Origin: Prosthecobacter algae
GTDB taxonomy: Bacteria > Verrucomicrobiota > Verrucomicrobiia > Verrucomicrobiales > Verrucomicrobiaceae
DNA length: 64,000 nucleotides
Assembly: GCF_039542385.1 (NCBI RefSeq)
Contig: NZ_BAABIA010000003.1
Span: forward strand, 1-64,000
Direction of reading: 5' to 3'
The position numbers were made by a program, and so were the translations under genes. The number at the start of each line of letters is the position of its first letter. Within the stretch, counting starts at the first letter, position 1. The notes under the pieces are model-generated. The model did no database searches. It was not told the origin of the DNA and saw nothing but the letters and a program-made list of their open reading frames with translations. Below are positions 35,215-44,361 of this stretch, one piece after another.

Positions 35215-35574
35215 CTACGAACGTTTGCGATCGTTCAGCCAGGCGCGGATGCGGTCCACCACGACACCAAAGCAAAGGCCGCCCAAATCCCGACCACCCC
35301 GGCCCTCCAGGACGAGGCGATCCGCCACGCTGCCACAGCCATTGGTGAAGAGTTCCCGGGCGAGCATCTCTGGCAGGGCTTTACGGGATTCAATGGCGGC
35401 TTTCAAATAGACTGCCTTGTCGAGCGTTTCCAGGTAGGCGTGCTGAAGCCAATCTTCCAAAGGCAGGTCCGCTTGCTGCACCGTCTGGCCATACTTGCGA
35501 ATGCCCAAAGCTTGGCGAGCGGCGATGTCATCGCAGACCATTTTCTCAATGCCTTGAAGGGTTGTTTCAGTCAT
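35215..35574 (-). CDS. Phage protein, MazG-like pattern
   Basis: A 119-residue protein with ARQALGIRKYGQTVQQADLPLEDWLQHAYLETLDKAVYL, the arrangement of small phage nucleotide-pyrophosphohydrolase-like proteins (KYG...W...A..E..D...YL). Full catalytic metal residues are not clear. It lies among head genes and may be a moron or a packaging accessory. Confidence 0.5.
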   Translation of the reverse strand: MTETTLQGIEKMVCDDIAARQALGIRKYGQTVQQADLPLEDWLQHAYLETLDKAVYLKAAIESRKALPEMLARELFTNGCGSVADRLVLEGRGGRDLGGLCFGVVVDRIRAWLNDRKRS

Positions 35575-35598
35575 CTTTAAAAGGCGTTGAAAAGGGTT

Positions 35599-36075
35599 TT
35601 AAAGCAGGCCCGCAGTCTGGGCGCGGGTGCCGAGATTGTCCCGGCTGCTGATAAGCTGAGAGGCGGGGCCGGAAGGCTGTTCTGTCTCTTCCCCGGGCGT
35701 CTCCGGTGGCACAATAGCAAAGCGACCAGCGGACACGTCTTTGAGCTGCGCGATCGCATTGTCGTAAAGCGTCTTGCGGCGATCATCCAAAAGCTTTTCC
35801 TGCCCTGGCAAACGGGTGATGAACTCCCACAGCCAGAGGGAGCCCAAGGCGCTCTCCAGCTCGTCGGGAATGGTGCCGGGGATACCCAGGATGTTCGGCG
35901 GATTTTTCGCGGCTCCCACATAACCCCGGATCATGTTCACCACACGGGTGATCGTCTCCGTGGTCAGCGTCGCGCCATCCTGGCCGGACGACCTGGCCGC
36001 ATTTTGCAGCGAGGTGAACTCAGGGCCAGAAAGGCGGCGTTTAACGGTCTCAGCAGTGGGAGTGATCCAAGCCAT
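35599..36075 (-). CDS. Mu gp36-like protein (DUF1320)
   Basis: A 158-residue protein: WITPTAETVKRRLSGPEFTSLQNAAR, VVNMIRGYVGA, NILGIPGTIPDELESALGSLWLWEFITRLPG, a close match to the DUF1320/Mu gp36 pattern (short helical adaptor proteins, presumed head-tail connector). Position after capsid and before tail genes agrees. Confidence 0.85.
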   Translation of the reverse strand: MAWITPTAETVKRRLSGPEFTSLQNAARSSGQDGATLTTETITRVVNMIRGYVGAAKNPPNILGIPGTIPDELESALGSLWLWEFITRLPGQEKLLDDRRKTLYDNAIAQLKDVSAGRFAIVPPETPGEETEQPSGPASQLISSRDNLGTRAQTAGLL

Positions 36076-36105
36076 AAGAAGGAAAGAGGGAGCGTGGTTT
36101 CAAGG

Positions 36106-36132
36106 CTGCGCTGGACACGGGGCCCAGCGCAG
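36106..36132 (-). other. 9-bp hairpin in the head operon
   Basis: CTGCGCTGG (36106-36114) with CCAGCGCAG (36124-36132), 9-nt loop, in the gap between the coiled-coil gene stop (36142) and the gp36-like gene. No T-run follows, so an mRNA processing or stability hairpin is more likely than a terminator. Confidence 0.5.
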
Positions 36133-36141
36133 AAGTGGAAA

Positions 36142-36717
36142 TCACTTTTTCGTTTTCGGGCTGGCTTTCAGCGCTGCAATCTCTGCCCCGGCGGCGGTCA
36201 GCTTATCCTGAAGATCATTGATCTTTGCCGTCTGGTCAGAGTCCTTTTCGACAAGTTTCCGGGAGCTTTCCTTTAGCCCATCGAACTGCTGTTGAAGAGC
36301 TTCCTCGCGCTTGTTGGCTTCCACAAGGCGAGCCTCCAAATCACGGATGGTTTTCAGCGCCGTTTGAAGTTCTTCCTTTGGCTTGCGGATGAGGTTGTCC
36401 ACCTCGGACCGCTCAACCAAACTCAACACTTCAATGAGCGGGATCAGGATGCTAGGATCCAGGTCATCACCCGCTTCGCTCAGCTTGGTAAACGCCTCAG
36501 CTCCGAGCTGCTTGGCGCTACCAAAGATCTTGTTCGCAAGGTCCACAGCATTCTTGATGCTGAGGGTGATGTCTCGGAGTGGAGGATGAGCCTTGTCATG
36601 CTCAAGCTGCGCCTCGATGGCTAGCGCTGCCTGCAGGCGGCTGAGGCCTGCATTGCGCTTGCTCACGAACGCCTCTGGATGGGCCGCTTCAATGGCCTTG
36701 ATGTCTTCGTCGGTCAT
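36142..36717 (-). CDS. Coiled-coil phage head protein
   Basis: A 191-residue protein with an N-terminal helical part (DEDIKAIEAAHPEAFVSK; LSRLQAALAIEAQ) and a C-terminal coiled coil (ALKTIRDLEARLVEANKREEALQQQ...). The end is Lys-rich. It follows the capsid terminator, in the place of Mu gp35. Role unknown. Confidence 0.55.
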   Translation of the reverse strand: MTDEDIKAIEAAHPEAFVSKRNAGLSRLQAALAIEAQLEHDKAHPPLRDITLSIKNAVDLANKIFGSAKQLGAEAFTKLSEAGDDLDPSILIPLIEVLSLVERSEVDNLIRKPKEELQTALKTIRDLEARLVEANKREEALQQQFDGLKESSRKLVEKDSDQTAKINDLQDKLTAAGAEIAALKASPKTKK

Positions 36718-36739
36718 GATGATAAAAATCAGATGGTTT

Positions 36740-36779
36740 AAAAAAAGAAGGGCGGCAGCGTGTTCACACTGCCGCCCTT
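36740..36779 (-). terminator. Rho-independent terminator after the major capsid gene
   Basis: An 11-bp perfect stem AAGGGCGGCAG / CTGCCGCCCTT (36748-36758 and 36769-36779), 10-nt loop, followed on the minus strand by CTTTTTTTAAA. It lies 25 bp beyond the capsid stop. Partial readthrough would lower expression of all downstream head and connector genes compared with capsid. Confidence 0.9.
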
Positions 36780-36804
36780 GATGGATGGATCAGGCGGTCA
36801 GTTC

Positions 36805-37824
36805 TTAAGAGTAGGTGACAGCACGCTTGCGGATCCCGAGGGCGCGGGTGATCGTGTTGCGCTGGTAGCCGTCCACAATGATTTTGACCCGGTGGCTTTC
36901 CACGCCGATGAAGACGCGAAGCATGCCGGATTCGGTCATCGTCACGAACCGCTTGATGTGGCTGGAATCCATTTCCGTCATGCCTGGACGGGCATTGTAG
37001 GTATAGACCTTGTCAGCCAGCAGGCGGGCCGTCGCCGTAGCGCTGGTGCGGTAGCGGGAACGGATATTGACGACACGATCGACCTGGTAGAGATCGCGCA
37101 GCTCATCAGGCAGGGCATTCGCATCAGCATTGCTGTTGAGGCGGGCGGCCTGGCGATAAGCGCGGCGACGCTTGCGGAAAGCACCATGACCAAACACGAC
37201 GATGTTGTTATCCTCGCCGCCGGCGTCGCCACCCGCGTCGATCATCTCGTCGATGTCGCTGTCTGGATCACTGGCCGAATCACCCCAGTTCTTGGTCGTG
37301 TCACCGACGGCGGCGGCGTCGATCTTGGCCAAGGCATCGGCGATCTGGCTGCGATAGATCATGTTACGCAGACTAGCAACCTTGCGCTGCTGAACCGCAG
37401 GAAGCAGGCCGCCCTGATCAATGTCCACGTACATGCAGAGGCCGATGTTATCGGTACTGCCATCAGTCTGGCTGCCAGTCGGACGCAGGATTGGGAACTC
37501 GCCATGGATTGGGCGAGTGATGGCAGCGAGGTCGCGCTTCTGCATGGCCTCAGATTCCGTTTCATTGAGGTAGGAGAAACGGCGACCCACCGGAACGGAT
37601 GGAGCGATGCTTTCCAACAGGACGTCCAGGCCTTCTTCGTCCTGGATGCCCGTCACATACTGGGTCAGCGGTTGACTGAGGCCCAAGGGCGAGGCGTCCA
37701 GGTTGCCATCATTGGCAGCATAGACATTGCCGAGCTTGATGGCCTCAGTGATGTGAGCTTCATTGACGCCGTAGAAGAGACCGGCTTGCGCGGAACCCGC
37801 GCCAGGATCAGGAATGAATTTCAT
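36805..37824 (-). CDS. Major capsid protein
   Basis: A 339-residue protein. Its size, position between decoration protein and terminator, and content (AGLFYGVNEAHITEAIKLGN; VPVGRRFSYLNETESEAMQKRDL; CMYVDIDQGGLLPAVQQRKVASLRNMIY; C-terminal VESHRVKIIVDGYQR) fit an HK97-fold major capsid protein analogous to Mu gpT. It assembles the head shell with the upstream protease/scaffold. Confidence 0.85.
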   Translation of the reverse strand: MKFIPDPGAGSAQAGLFYGVNEAHITEAIKLGNVYAANDGNLDASPLGLSQPLTQYVTGIQDEEGLDVLLESIAPSVPVGRRFSYLNETESEAMQKRDLAAITRPIHGEFPILRPTGSQTDGSTDNIGLCMYVDIDQGGLLPAVQQRKVASLRNMIYRSQIADALAKIDAAAVGDTTKNWGDSASDPDSDIDEMIDAGGDAGGEDNNIVVFGHGAFRKRRRAYRQAARLNSNADANALPDELRDLYQVDRVVNIRSRYRTSATATARLLADKVYTYNARPGMTEMDSSHIKRFVTMTESGMLRVFIGVESHRVKIIVDGYQRNTITRALGIRKRAVTYS

Positions 37825-37871
37825 AATGTGTTTGGGATGCTGAAATGGTGTGAGTTAAAAACGAGGGGAGG

Positions 37872-38687
37872 TTAGGCGTTGAAGGTTGGAGGGGCGGCAG
37901 CGCCAGACAGGCCTTGAATGGTCCAGCCAACAGTCGCATCCACAAAGAGCAGATGAGCCGTGTCGCCAACGTCCGCGAAGACGATGCTGGTAAAGCCCGT
38001 TTTGGTGGTCGGGGTCAGCGTGCCGTCGCCGCCATCGGTGGCGAGGATCACGGTCAGTTGCTGACCAGGAAGGCCATCTGCCAGGGTCAGCGCCTCAGCA
38101 CCACCGGTGGTCTTGCTGGCGATGCGACGGGTCACAGGGATGGCGAGCGTGCCACCTGCCACCGTGGCCTTGCCGTTCGGCTGGACCACAGGGACGCAAT
38201 CTTCGACTTCCACAACATCCCCATCAGCGGCGGCCGTGGTGCGCAGCACACCCACTTTGACCACACCATTGAGGGCGATCTTGCCAGATGCGGCCGCATA
38301 GACATTGACCCCCAGAGTCGCCATGGCTTCGGAGGCGACCATCTTTTTAGTCATGCCCCTGCCAAGCAGAAGCACATCCTGGGCAATGCCTGTGCTGGAT
38401 TCGGTGTTGTCGATCGTGCCCAGCGGGATGTCATTGGCACCGCACAAGGCCACTGTGGTGCCAGGCGTGGTGCCTTCCTTCCAAAGCAGATGCCGAGCGC
38501 TGACAGCGGCGTCATTCGTACGGGTGCGCTTGGTCTTATGGACATCAACGGCCGCATCGTAAGTGTTCGCGGCTGCAACGTAGCCGCTGCCCGCGCCAAA
38601 GAGACTTTGGGCAGCGATGGCCAGCAGGCCGCAGATCAGTGCGGGCACGCCGGTGAGGATGTTCTTCATGTATCGTTTCTGTTTCAT
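37872..38687 (-). CDS. Head decoration-like protein with signal-peptide-like N-terminus
   Basis: A 271-residue protein. DUF2190-type capsid-stabilising features occupy the first ~160 residues (LLGRGMTKKMVASEAMATLGVNVYAAASGKI; RTTAAADGDVVEVEDC), and a C-terminal part (TLADGLPGQQLTVILATDGGDG) resembles phage head-tip folds. The N-terminus MKNILTGVPALICGLLAIAAQ is a textbook secretion signal, which is unexpected for a head protein. Start at ATG 38687 or 38669. Confidence 0.65.
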   Translation of the reverse strand: MKQKRYMKNILTGVPALICGLLAIAAQSLFGAGSGYVAAANTYDAAVDVHKTKRTRTNDAAVSARHLLWKEGTTPGTTVALCGANDIPLGTIDNTESSTGIAQDVLLLGRGMTKKMVASEAMATLGVNVYAAASGKIALNGVVKVGVLRTTAAADGDVVEVEDCVPVVQPNGKATVAGGTLAIPVTRRIASKTTGGAEALTLADGLPGQQLTVILATDGGDGTLTPTTKTGFTSIVFADVGDTAHLLFVDATVGWTIQGLSGAAAPPTFNA

Positions 38688-38730
38688 GGTGCGTGGTGTT
38701 TGGTGATCCCGGCGTGCGCCGGAAAGGGTT

Positions 38731-40035
38731 TTAGTGAGTGAAAAGTTCAGGCTTGCGGCTTCGGGCCAGGTTCCATGCGCGGTCGGCATCGCCGGGCTTT
38801 GCGGCTTTGCCTTTGGTGATTTCCGTCAAAGCTTCCTGGACAGCGGCTTCGCGCAGTTGGTTGCGCCCGGCCATGTCATTCGCGGCCAGGACTTCAGCGC
38901 GGGCACCACCCATGCCTTTCGACAGGAGAGTGCTGCCAGCGGCAGGCTTGGGCTTGACCAGGCTGGCCAGGGCAGTGGTGAGATCGGCCTCATTGGCAGC
39001 GGTCAGGATCTGCACGCGCAGCGCATCGCGCTGCGGTGGATTGATGGCGGCCATCGTGATGGCGTGATCCAGGAGGCGATCAGTCAGCATCTCACGGGCG
39101 CGGGTGGCGACCAGGTCACGACCTGCAGCAGCTTCTTCATTGGCGGCCAGGGTGGAAAGGCGGGTGATGGCAGCCTCCAAGATACCCAGTGTGCCCGCCT
39201 CATTATCCGCATAGGCAGCGGCCTTGGCGAGCATCTGGAGTTTGGCGTCTTCCTTTTCCATCTCCTGTTTGCGCTGGCGTTCCCAGGCCATAGAGGAAAT
39301 GAGGCTGCCGATCACGGACATAATCATCTCATCCGAGTCTTCAGGCTTGATGAGGCCCTCTTTCGTCAGAGCTTCGCGGATCCGCGTGATCATGGTATCA
39401 CCTGCAGCCGGAGTCTCTTCCTTCATCTCTTCGATGTCCTCCTCATTGGCCAGGACGAGCGGCTCCACATCCATGTTGGGATTGTTGGTCAAGGCCATGC
39501 TCTTGAGCTTTACCGGACGAAAGGCCTTGTGACCTTTGATGTTGGCAGCCGGGGCCATGATCCAGAGCGGCGAGTAGGCGGCCCACTGGGCATCTTCGAC
39601 TTCCGTTTTGCCAATGCTATTGTAGGCGACGACAAACTTGGCCTCGTTTTCACCGACGACGATCTCGGTAATCCAGCCACGAGCGCGGCCATCGGTGAAG
39701 CGGGCGCGCTGGGTCAGATCGGGGTGATCGGGATGCCCGGCATAGACCGGCACGCCTTTCCAAAGCCGCGTGGCCTTGCCCAGGAAGGAGGTCATCTCAT
39801 TGGCCATCGCTTCAGCAGCAGCCTTGTCGAAGATCTGCATGCCGACGGAATGCGGATAAATGCCGTACTTGATGGTGAATCCATCGTTCTGAGCGATGGT
39901 AAAGATGCCGGGCGAGATAGCCTCATTGGCAGCGAGGCTTTCTTCATTAGCAGACACGACCAAGGGGTGGATAGAGTCGCAGGAACCCAGGAGGGCCGCG
40001 ATATTAACAGAGGGGGATCGGCGTTGATAATTCAT
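38731..40035 (-). CDS. Prohead protease / scaffold (Mu gpI-like)
   Basis: A 434-residue protein. The N-terminal ~190 residues form a serine-protease-like domain (VPVYAGHPDHPDL with the His region, AAYSPLWIMAP, LKSMALTNNPNM), and the C-terminal helical half (MITRIREALTKEGLIKPEDS, then long Ala/Glu/Lys helices) is the scaffold. It matures the capsid during assembly. It precedes the decoration and capsid genes, as in Mu. Confidence 0.88.
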   Translation of the reverse strand: MNYQRRSPSVNIAALLGSCDSIHPLVVSANEESLAANEAISPGIFTIAQNDGFTIKYGIYPHSVGMQIFDKAAAEAMANEMTSFLGKATRLWKGVPVYAGHPDHPDLTQRARFTDGRARGWITEIVVGENEAKFVVAYNSIGKTEVEDAQWAAYSPLWIMAPAANIKGHKAFRPVKLKSMALTNNPNMDVEPLVLANEEDIEEMKEETPAAGDTMITRIREALTKEGLIKPEDSDEMIMSVIGSLISSMAWERQRKQEMEKEDAKLQMLAKAAAYADNEAGTLGILEAAITRLSTLAANEEAAAGRDLVATRAREMLTDRLLDHAITMAAINPPQRDALRVQILTAANEADLTTALASLVKPKPAAGSTLLSKGMGGARAEVLAANDMAGRNQLREAAVQEALTEITKGKAAKPGDADRAWNLARSRKPELFTH

Positions 40036-40047
40036 GATGAGGATGGG

Positions 40048-41601
40048 CTAGTTGCGGATGCTGGCCAGACCGGCGAGGAACTCAGCGGCGAGGGTGACTT
40101 CGAAAGCTTCATTAGCGGCGCTGCCAGCCATGACCGCCTTTTCAATGGTGGGTAAATCCAGCCCCATGACGGCACTGCGCAGCGCATCGGGACCGTCGGC
40201 ATTCTCCAAAGTCAGCAGAGCATCGACGGCGGGTTTCAAGTCGGCTTGAACGCCTTTTGAAAGCTTCTTTAAAAGGATGGTCTTTTTGTCCTTCAGGGCC
40301 TGGGCTGCAGGGACCACTCTGCCATCGCCAAAGTTAGGCCGCCGCTCATTCGCGGATGGCTCCGCTTCAGGATCTGGGGCTTCAGGCTCTTCAGGCGTCT
40401 CGGGCTGGGCTTTGGAAAGGGTCCGGCTGTAGCGTTCGGCGACATCTTCAGGTGACAGCACGACGCCGTGCTTTTTCACATGGTTATCAACCTCCATCTC
40501 CATCTTTGTATCCTGACGCTGAGGAGGCATCAGCTTGAAGAAGGCCAGCGGATCCGTCCCCGCGCCGAACTGCCATTCGATCACGCGGCGGTCGAGCTGC
40601 TCATTGAATAGCTCAGACATCCATTCGCAGTCATCGGTGATCAGCTCGTCGGCTTCCTGGCTCTGTGGATTCGCACCAACGCCATCTTCGCGGCTCAAGG
40701 TGGAAAGGTCCCCACCCATGCAAAGCCGGGCCAGGGCGCGGTCCATGCGGTCCACCATGGGAGCGAAGGGAGACTCCCCAGACACGCCCGCTTCGATGAT
40801 GTTGATCTTGCTGCCTGCTGAAGTCGCCGCCACCCAGTCATTGGCAAAGGCGGAAAGCATCGCGATGAAAGCATCCCATTCAGGAGTCCCCTTTTTCGCA
40901 TCGGTCTCGCCATGGATGCCGGGGATACCAAACTTGCCGGAGAGGTTCAACCAATCGGCTAAGCTCAGGCGCTTGAACATGTAGCAGACCGCCGCGCTCT
41001 TCATGATGCACGCATCAGCGACCGCGATCAGCCAGTTGGACTCATCCATCTCCGCGCCCGGCGTGGATCCCGAGACGCCAGCGAAGCGCAGGATCCCCGT
41101 GCTACTCTCCAGGAACTCCACCGGTACATAATGCAGCGTGGCGGCCATGCCCTGAGGGCCGGGCTGCCATTCGATCTCTGCAGCGGCGTAGCGCATGAAC
41201 TGTGCGGTCATCATCTTGCGGACCAAAAGCTTGACCCCGCCCTGCTCGTTTTTCTCCACGGCATTGCGCACCTTGAGACGGCTGTAGAAATACTTCAGAG
41301 CGGCCTGATGGCGTTCAGCCTCAGCCTTCAGCTCGTCGGGGACATCCTCTCCAATCAGGACATCCCAAGGGCGACGGGAAACGCGCTTCTTCCGCTTCGG
41401 CACCACAGCGGCGAGGGTATCGTCACGCTCCATGATCTGTTCAGCCGCCAAAGCAAAGCCGCGCAGATACCCCGCATCATACTGATCAATCAGACTCCCC
41501 AGCGTGGCAGGGGTCACCGTCCGCAGTGGATTGAAGCGTTGTTGCTTCCACTGGGCCGCGATGCTCGGGGTGATGGCAAGAGGATTGCTCAAGGCCATCA
41601 A
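40048..41601 (-). CDS. Portal protein (Mu gp29-like, DUF935)
   Basis: A 517-residue protein with the DUF935 pattern: TLAAVVPKRKKRVSRRPWDVL near residue 65, LHYVPVEFLESSTGILRF, LADWLNLSGKFGIPGIHGETD, and LARLCMGGDLSTLSREDGVG. It forms the DNA-entry vertex. The C-terminal third is acidic and extended. The gene starts 22 bp after element copy 2 and opens the head transcript. Confidence 0.92.
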   Translation of the reverse strand: MMALSNPLAITPSIAAQWKQQRFNPLRTVTPATLGSLIDQYDAGYLRGFALAAEQIMERDDTLAAVVPKRKKRVSRRPWDVLIGEDVPDELKAEAERHQAALKYFYSRLKVRNAVEKNEQGGVKLLVRKMMTAQFMRYAAAEIEWQPGPQGMAATLHYVPVEFLESSTGILRFAGVSGSTPGAEMDESNWLIAVADACIMKSAAVCYMFKRLSLADWLNLSGKFGIPGIHGETDAKKGTPEWDAFIAMLSAFANDWVAATSAGSKINIIEAGVSGESPFAPMVDRMDRALARLCMGGDLSTLSREDGVGANPQSQEADELITDDCEWMSELFNEQLDRRVIEWQFGAGTDPLAFFKLMPPQRQDTKMEMEVDNHVKKHGVVLSPEDVAERYSRTLSKAQPETPEEPEAPDPEAEPSANERRPNFGDGRVVPAAQALKDKKTILLKKLSKGVQADLKPAVDALLTLENADGPDALRSAVMGLDLPTIEKAVMAGSAANEAFEVTLAAEFLAGLASIRN

Positions 41602-41623
41602 TCAGCACCACCCACGAGACATT

Positions 41624-41652
41624 CGCACCTGACCCGAAGTGCCCGTCGTGCA
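41624..41652 (-). promoter_or_regulatory. 29-bp late-module element, copy 2 (head module)
   Basis: Identical to copies at 33377 and 46232 over all 29 bases. Here it sits in a 74-bp gap, 22 bp upstream of the portal gene, after an 80-residue packaging-module gene. Its closeness to the ATG means that if it is a promoter the leader would be very short. Confidence 0.75.
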
Positions 41653-41675
41653 TGGAAAGCACGACTAAAAACCGA

Positions 41676-41918
41676 TCAAAGCCCCAGTTTCCGTTTCAAG
41701 AGCTGCCCCAGATCGTGGAGGGCCTGCGCGCCGGCTTGCTCAACCGTCCGCCTCATGGCGAGATCCCGGGTGATCTCCTGATCTGAGGCGAACATGAGGG
41801 TCAGGCCGTAGCCTTTCCAGTGGATGATTTCGCCGCTTTGCTTGGCGTCGATCTCAAACCCGAGTCGGGGCAGGATTTCGAGCTGGCTTGGATGGAGGTT
41901 GCGCGGAAGATGGTGCAT
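41676..41918 (-). CDS. Small phage protein
   Basis: An 80-residue protein (LHPSQLEILPRLGFEIDAKQSGEIIHWKGYGLTLMF; C-terminal helix LAMRRTVEQAGAQALHDLGQLL). It lies between terminase and portal genes and is the last gene before element copy 2. Not recognised. Confidence 0.5.
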   Translation of the reverse strand: MHHLPRNLHPSQLEILPRLGFEIDAKQSGEIIHWKGYGLTLMFASDQEITRDLAMRRTVEQAGAQALHDLGQLLKRKLGL

Positions 41919-42009
41919 GGCTTTTAAAATGCTCTGAAACGCTCTTAAATTCGCTTTGGGAGGTCTGGGTGCTGTGATGACAGCCAACCGGGGGGCCAAG
42001 GGCCTTAAA

Positions 42010-43479
42010 TCAGCCCAGCCCAAAAACACGACCCAGACGGCCAAAAGGACTGCCAAAAAGGGAGCGCTCCCGGTCGCCTTTCGGGATGCTTTGGGACTGC
42101 ACCGGGCCGCCGCCTGTCTCAGCCGCGTGCATACCCAGGAATGCCGCCCAGGCATAGTCAGCATGTCCATCCAAGACCCCGGCCTCGCTGGTGATCACAA
42201 TGCTGTCACCACTGCCCGAACGCTGCTTGATGGAGTACAGCTCATACTGAACCTTGGCTTCATCCTGGATCCTGACAATGCGGTCTTGGAAAGCACGCTT
42301 GGCTTTGACGGCCATCTCCAGCTTGATCTTCGCATTGAAGGTGATGGGCAGCACTTTCCCGGGATACTCAGCGACGCTGTTCTCTGCCAACTGCATGCCC
42401 AGACCCGTGGCATCCACGCAAGCATTGACCACAGCGGCATTGCTCAGGTGGGCAAAGAAGATCTTTTCCTGCTGAGCAAACGGCAGCTTATGCATCGGCA
42501 GGATCTTTTCAGTGATCATCAGCCCGCGCCATTTCACCCACTGCCAAAGAACCGAAGGGTGATTATGACGACCGATGTCCAAGCCGAGATATCGCGGGGC
42601 GGTCTCGGGTACTTCGGCCAGAAGCTTCTGCATGTCAGCCTGGTTCAGGGAGGCGGCTAGAAGCTCTTCCCAGGTCAGCAGTGCGCTGTTGTCGTCGCAC
42701 GGCTGACACATAAACTCCTGTTTCCAGGCCTCTTCCGTCGCGCACTCATCACGAAGGCTTTGAAGAAAATCATCATCACTCCAGCCTAGCCGCTCATCTT
42801 CCACCCGCGCCGCTTTGAGGGTCTGTTGAATCTTGATCCAAAGCCCCTCTTGAACGGCGCTTTCAATATTGATCTCGTGATAGCTGATGCGCTTTTTATT
42901 CCCCTTCTCTTTGACCTCTTTGACCAGTTCATTGAAAAAGTTCTGCGATCCACGGTGGGTACTGATGATGCCCAGTGATCCACCACGGATCAGCGCAGGC
43001 TGAACGATGCTGTAGAGCTGGCGAGGATCCTTATGAAGGGCGAACTCATCCAAGCGAAAGCGGCCCTGTTTGCCGGCAAAGGCATCAGGCGAGGATGAGA
43101 GGGCGCGGATGCTGCGGTCATTGCCAAGCTCCAGCTCAAAGGCGCGGAGATCCCGCTCGCCGGAATCCAGCAGCACTTCACCATTGTCACGGGCGGCCGC
43201 ATCGAACTGACGGGCAAATTTTTTGCAGTCCCCCACAAAGAGGCGGGCCGCCAGGAGATCCCGTGAACCGACCCAAGCATCAAAGATCTGTCCCGTCATC
43301 GCCGTGTCTTCGACAGTGCTGTAGGCTTCGCAGTAGGAACCACCAAAGCGTCGGCACTTGGCCATGAGCTTCATGCGTGAACGGTCATTGATCCAGGCAG
43401 CTTGTGTTGGTAGCCAGTAAGCCTTTGTGACCCGCTGGATCCGTTCTTCAGGCGTTTCCTTTGGAAGCAAAAGATTCAC
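42010..43479 (-). CDS. Terminase large subunit (Mu gp28-like)
   Basis: A 489-residue packaging ATPase-nuclease. A degenerate Walker A-like AKCRRFGGSYCEAY lies near residues 40-53, typical of Mu-type large terminases, then RFRLDEFALHKDPRQ (Walker B-like DE), THRGSQNFF (motif III-like), and a C-terminal nuclease domain opened by YLGLDIGRHNHPSVLW. It overlaps the small-terminase-like gene by 4 bp. Confidence 0.92.
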   Translation of the reverse strand: MNLLLPKETPEERIQRVTKAYWLPTQAAWINDRSRMKLMAKCRRFGGSYCEAYSTVEDTAMTGQIFDAWVGSRDLLAARLFVGDCKKFARQFDAAARDNGEVLLDSGERDLRAFELELGNDRSIRALSSSPDAFAGKQGRFRLDEFALHKDPRQLYSIVQPALIRGGSLGIISTHRGSQNFFNELVKEVKEKGNKKRISYHEINIESAVQEGLWIKIQQTLKAARVEDERLGWSDDDFLQSLRDECATEEAWKQEFMCQPCDDNSALLTWEELLAASLNQADMQKLLAEVPETAPRYLGLDIGRHNHPSVLWQWVKWRGLMITEKILPMHKLPFAQQEKIFFAHLSNAAVVNACVDATGLGMQLAENSVAEYPGKVLPITFNAKIKLEMAVKAKRAFQDRIVRIQDEAKVQYELYSIKQRSGSGDSIVITSEAGVLDGHADYAWAAFLGMHAAETGGGPVQSQSIPKGDRERSLFGSPFGRLGRVFGLG

Positions 43480-44084
43480 GGCTCATCCTCCTTCGGCATG
43501 CCCAGCTCCGCACGGATGGCCGCCCGGGTCTCAGGGGTCAACCCGCCTTTTTTGACGGCGGTCTTCATGACTTCATCCGCGCTCTTGATCTTGTCTTCGA
43601 GCAGCTTCACCCGGCGTTCTTCCAGGTCCAGCTTCTGACCTTCCACTTTAAGCTTACGCTCAGCCAAACTCATCTTATCCTTGTGGCCTTGCTGGCTGGC
43701 CTTCAGCTCCTGGCTGCGCTGGACGACTCCCGCGACCTGGACGAAGGTTTTGGCATCGCCCAGCTTGGTGGCACGGTTCAGAAAGACGGCGTTGCCGATC
43801 GCAGAGATCTGATCCGGGGTCAGGGTCAGGGCTTTGGTGCTAAGGAGCTGCTCCAGCTCGCTGGCTTCGCTCTCTGCCGTGCGGATCTCCAAGGTACGGG
43901 CATACCAGCCGCGCCACTCGCTGAGACGCTGCACCCGGGTTTCAATCTGGTACTCATCCTCCAGCCAGTCTTTGGCCTGGGCCAGGGTGCGCTTGGGATC
44001 GTCGCAAAGCCAATCCCAAAGACTCTCCTGGATGTCTTCGTCCAGAGTCTTGAGCTTGGCACCGGGATGAATTTTGCGAGCCAT
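43476..44084 (-). CDS. Mu gp27-like terminase small subunit (DUF3486)
   Basis: A 202-residue protein matching DUF3486: WLCDDPKRTLAQAKDWLEDEYQIETRVQRLSEWRGWY, an N-terminal DNA-binding helical domain, then a long charged helix (SLAERKLKVEGQKLDLEERRVK). Together with the large terminase it directs headful packaging of transposed DNA. Coupled by ATGA overlap. Confidence 0.9.
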   Translation of the reverse strand: MARKIHPGAKLKTLDEDIQESLWDWLCDDPKRTLAQAKDWLEDEYQIETRVQRLSEWRGWYARTLEIRTAESEASELEQLLSTKALTLTPDQISAIGNAVFLNRATKLGDAKTFVQVAGVVQRSQELKASQQGHKDKMSLAERKLKVEGQKLDLEERRVKLLEDKIKSADEVMKTAVKKGGLTPETRAAIRAELGMPKEDEP

Positions 44085-44090
44085 AATAAT

Positions 44091-44357
44091 TCAGGCCTCC
44101 AGGCCGCGTGTGGTCAGATGCCATTCATCGGCTTCGGACTCGTGATTGTAGGTGAAATGGACGTAACCTTGGGACTGGTTCCAAAGTAGGGCCGCATTGA
44201 CATCCGTGGCGGGAAGGTCGGGGTAACCGTTCGTCACCAGGAAGGAATGCAGGGCCTTCAAGGTCCACTTGCGCTTAGGCGCAGCCTGCATGGTTTCGCG
44301 GATGATGGGGCGCAGTTCTTTACCCAGGGCTGTGCTGATGAAAGGAGGTTTAGGCAT
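44091..44357 (-). CDS. Winged-helix phage protein at the gp26 position
   Basis: An 88-residue protein (WTLKALHSFLVTNGYPDLPATDVNAALLWNQSQGYVHF) with a winged-helix-like pattern, in the place of Mu gp26. It may assist packaging or regulate. Function not known. Confidence 0.55.
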   Translation of the reverse strand: MPKPPFISTALGKELRPIIRETMQAAPKRKWTLKALHSFLVTNGYPDLPATDVNAALLWNQSQGYVHFTYNHESEADEWHLTTRGLEA

Positions 44358-44361
44358 GGGG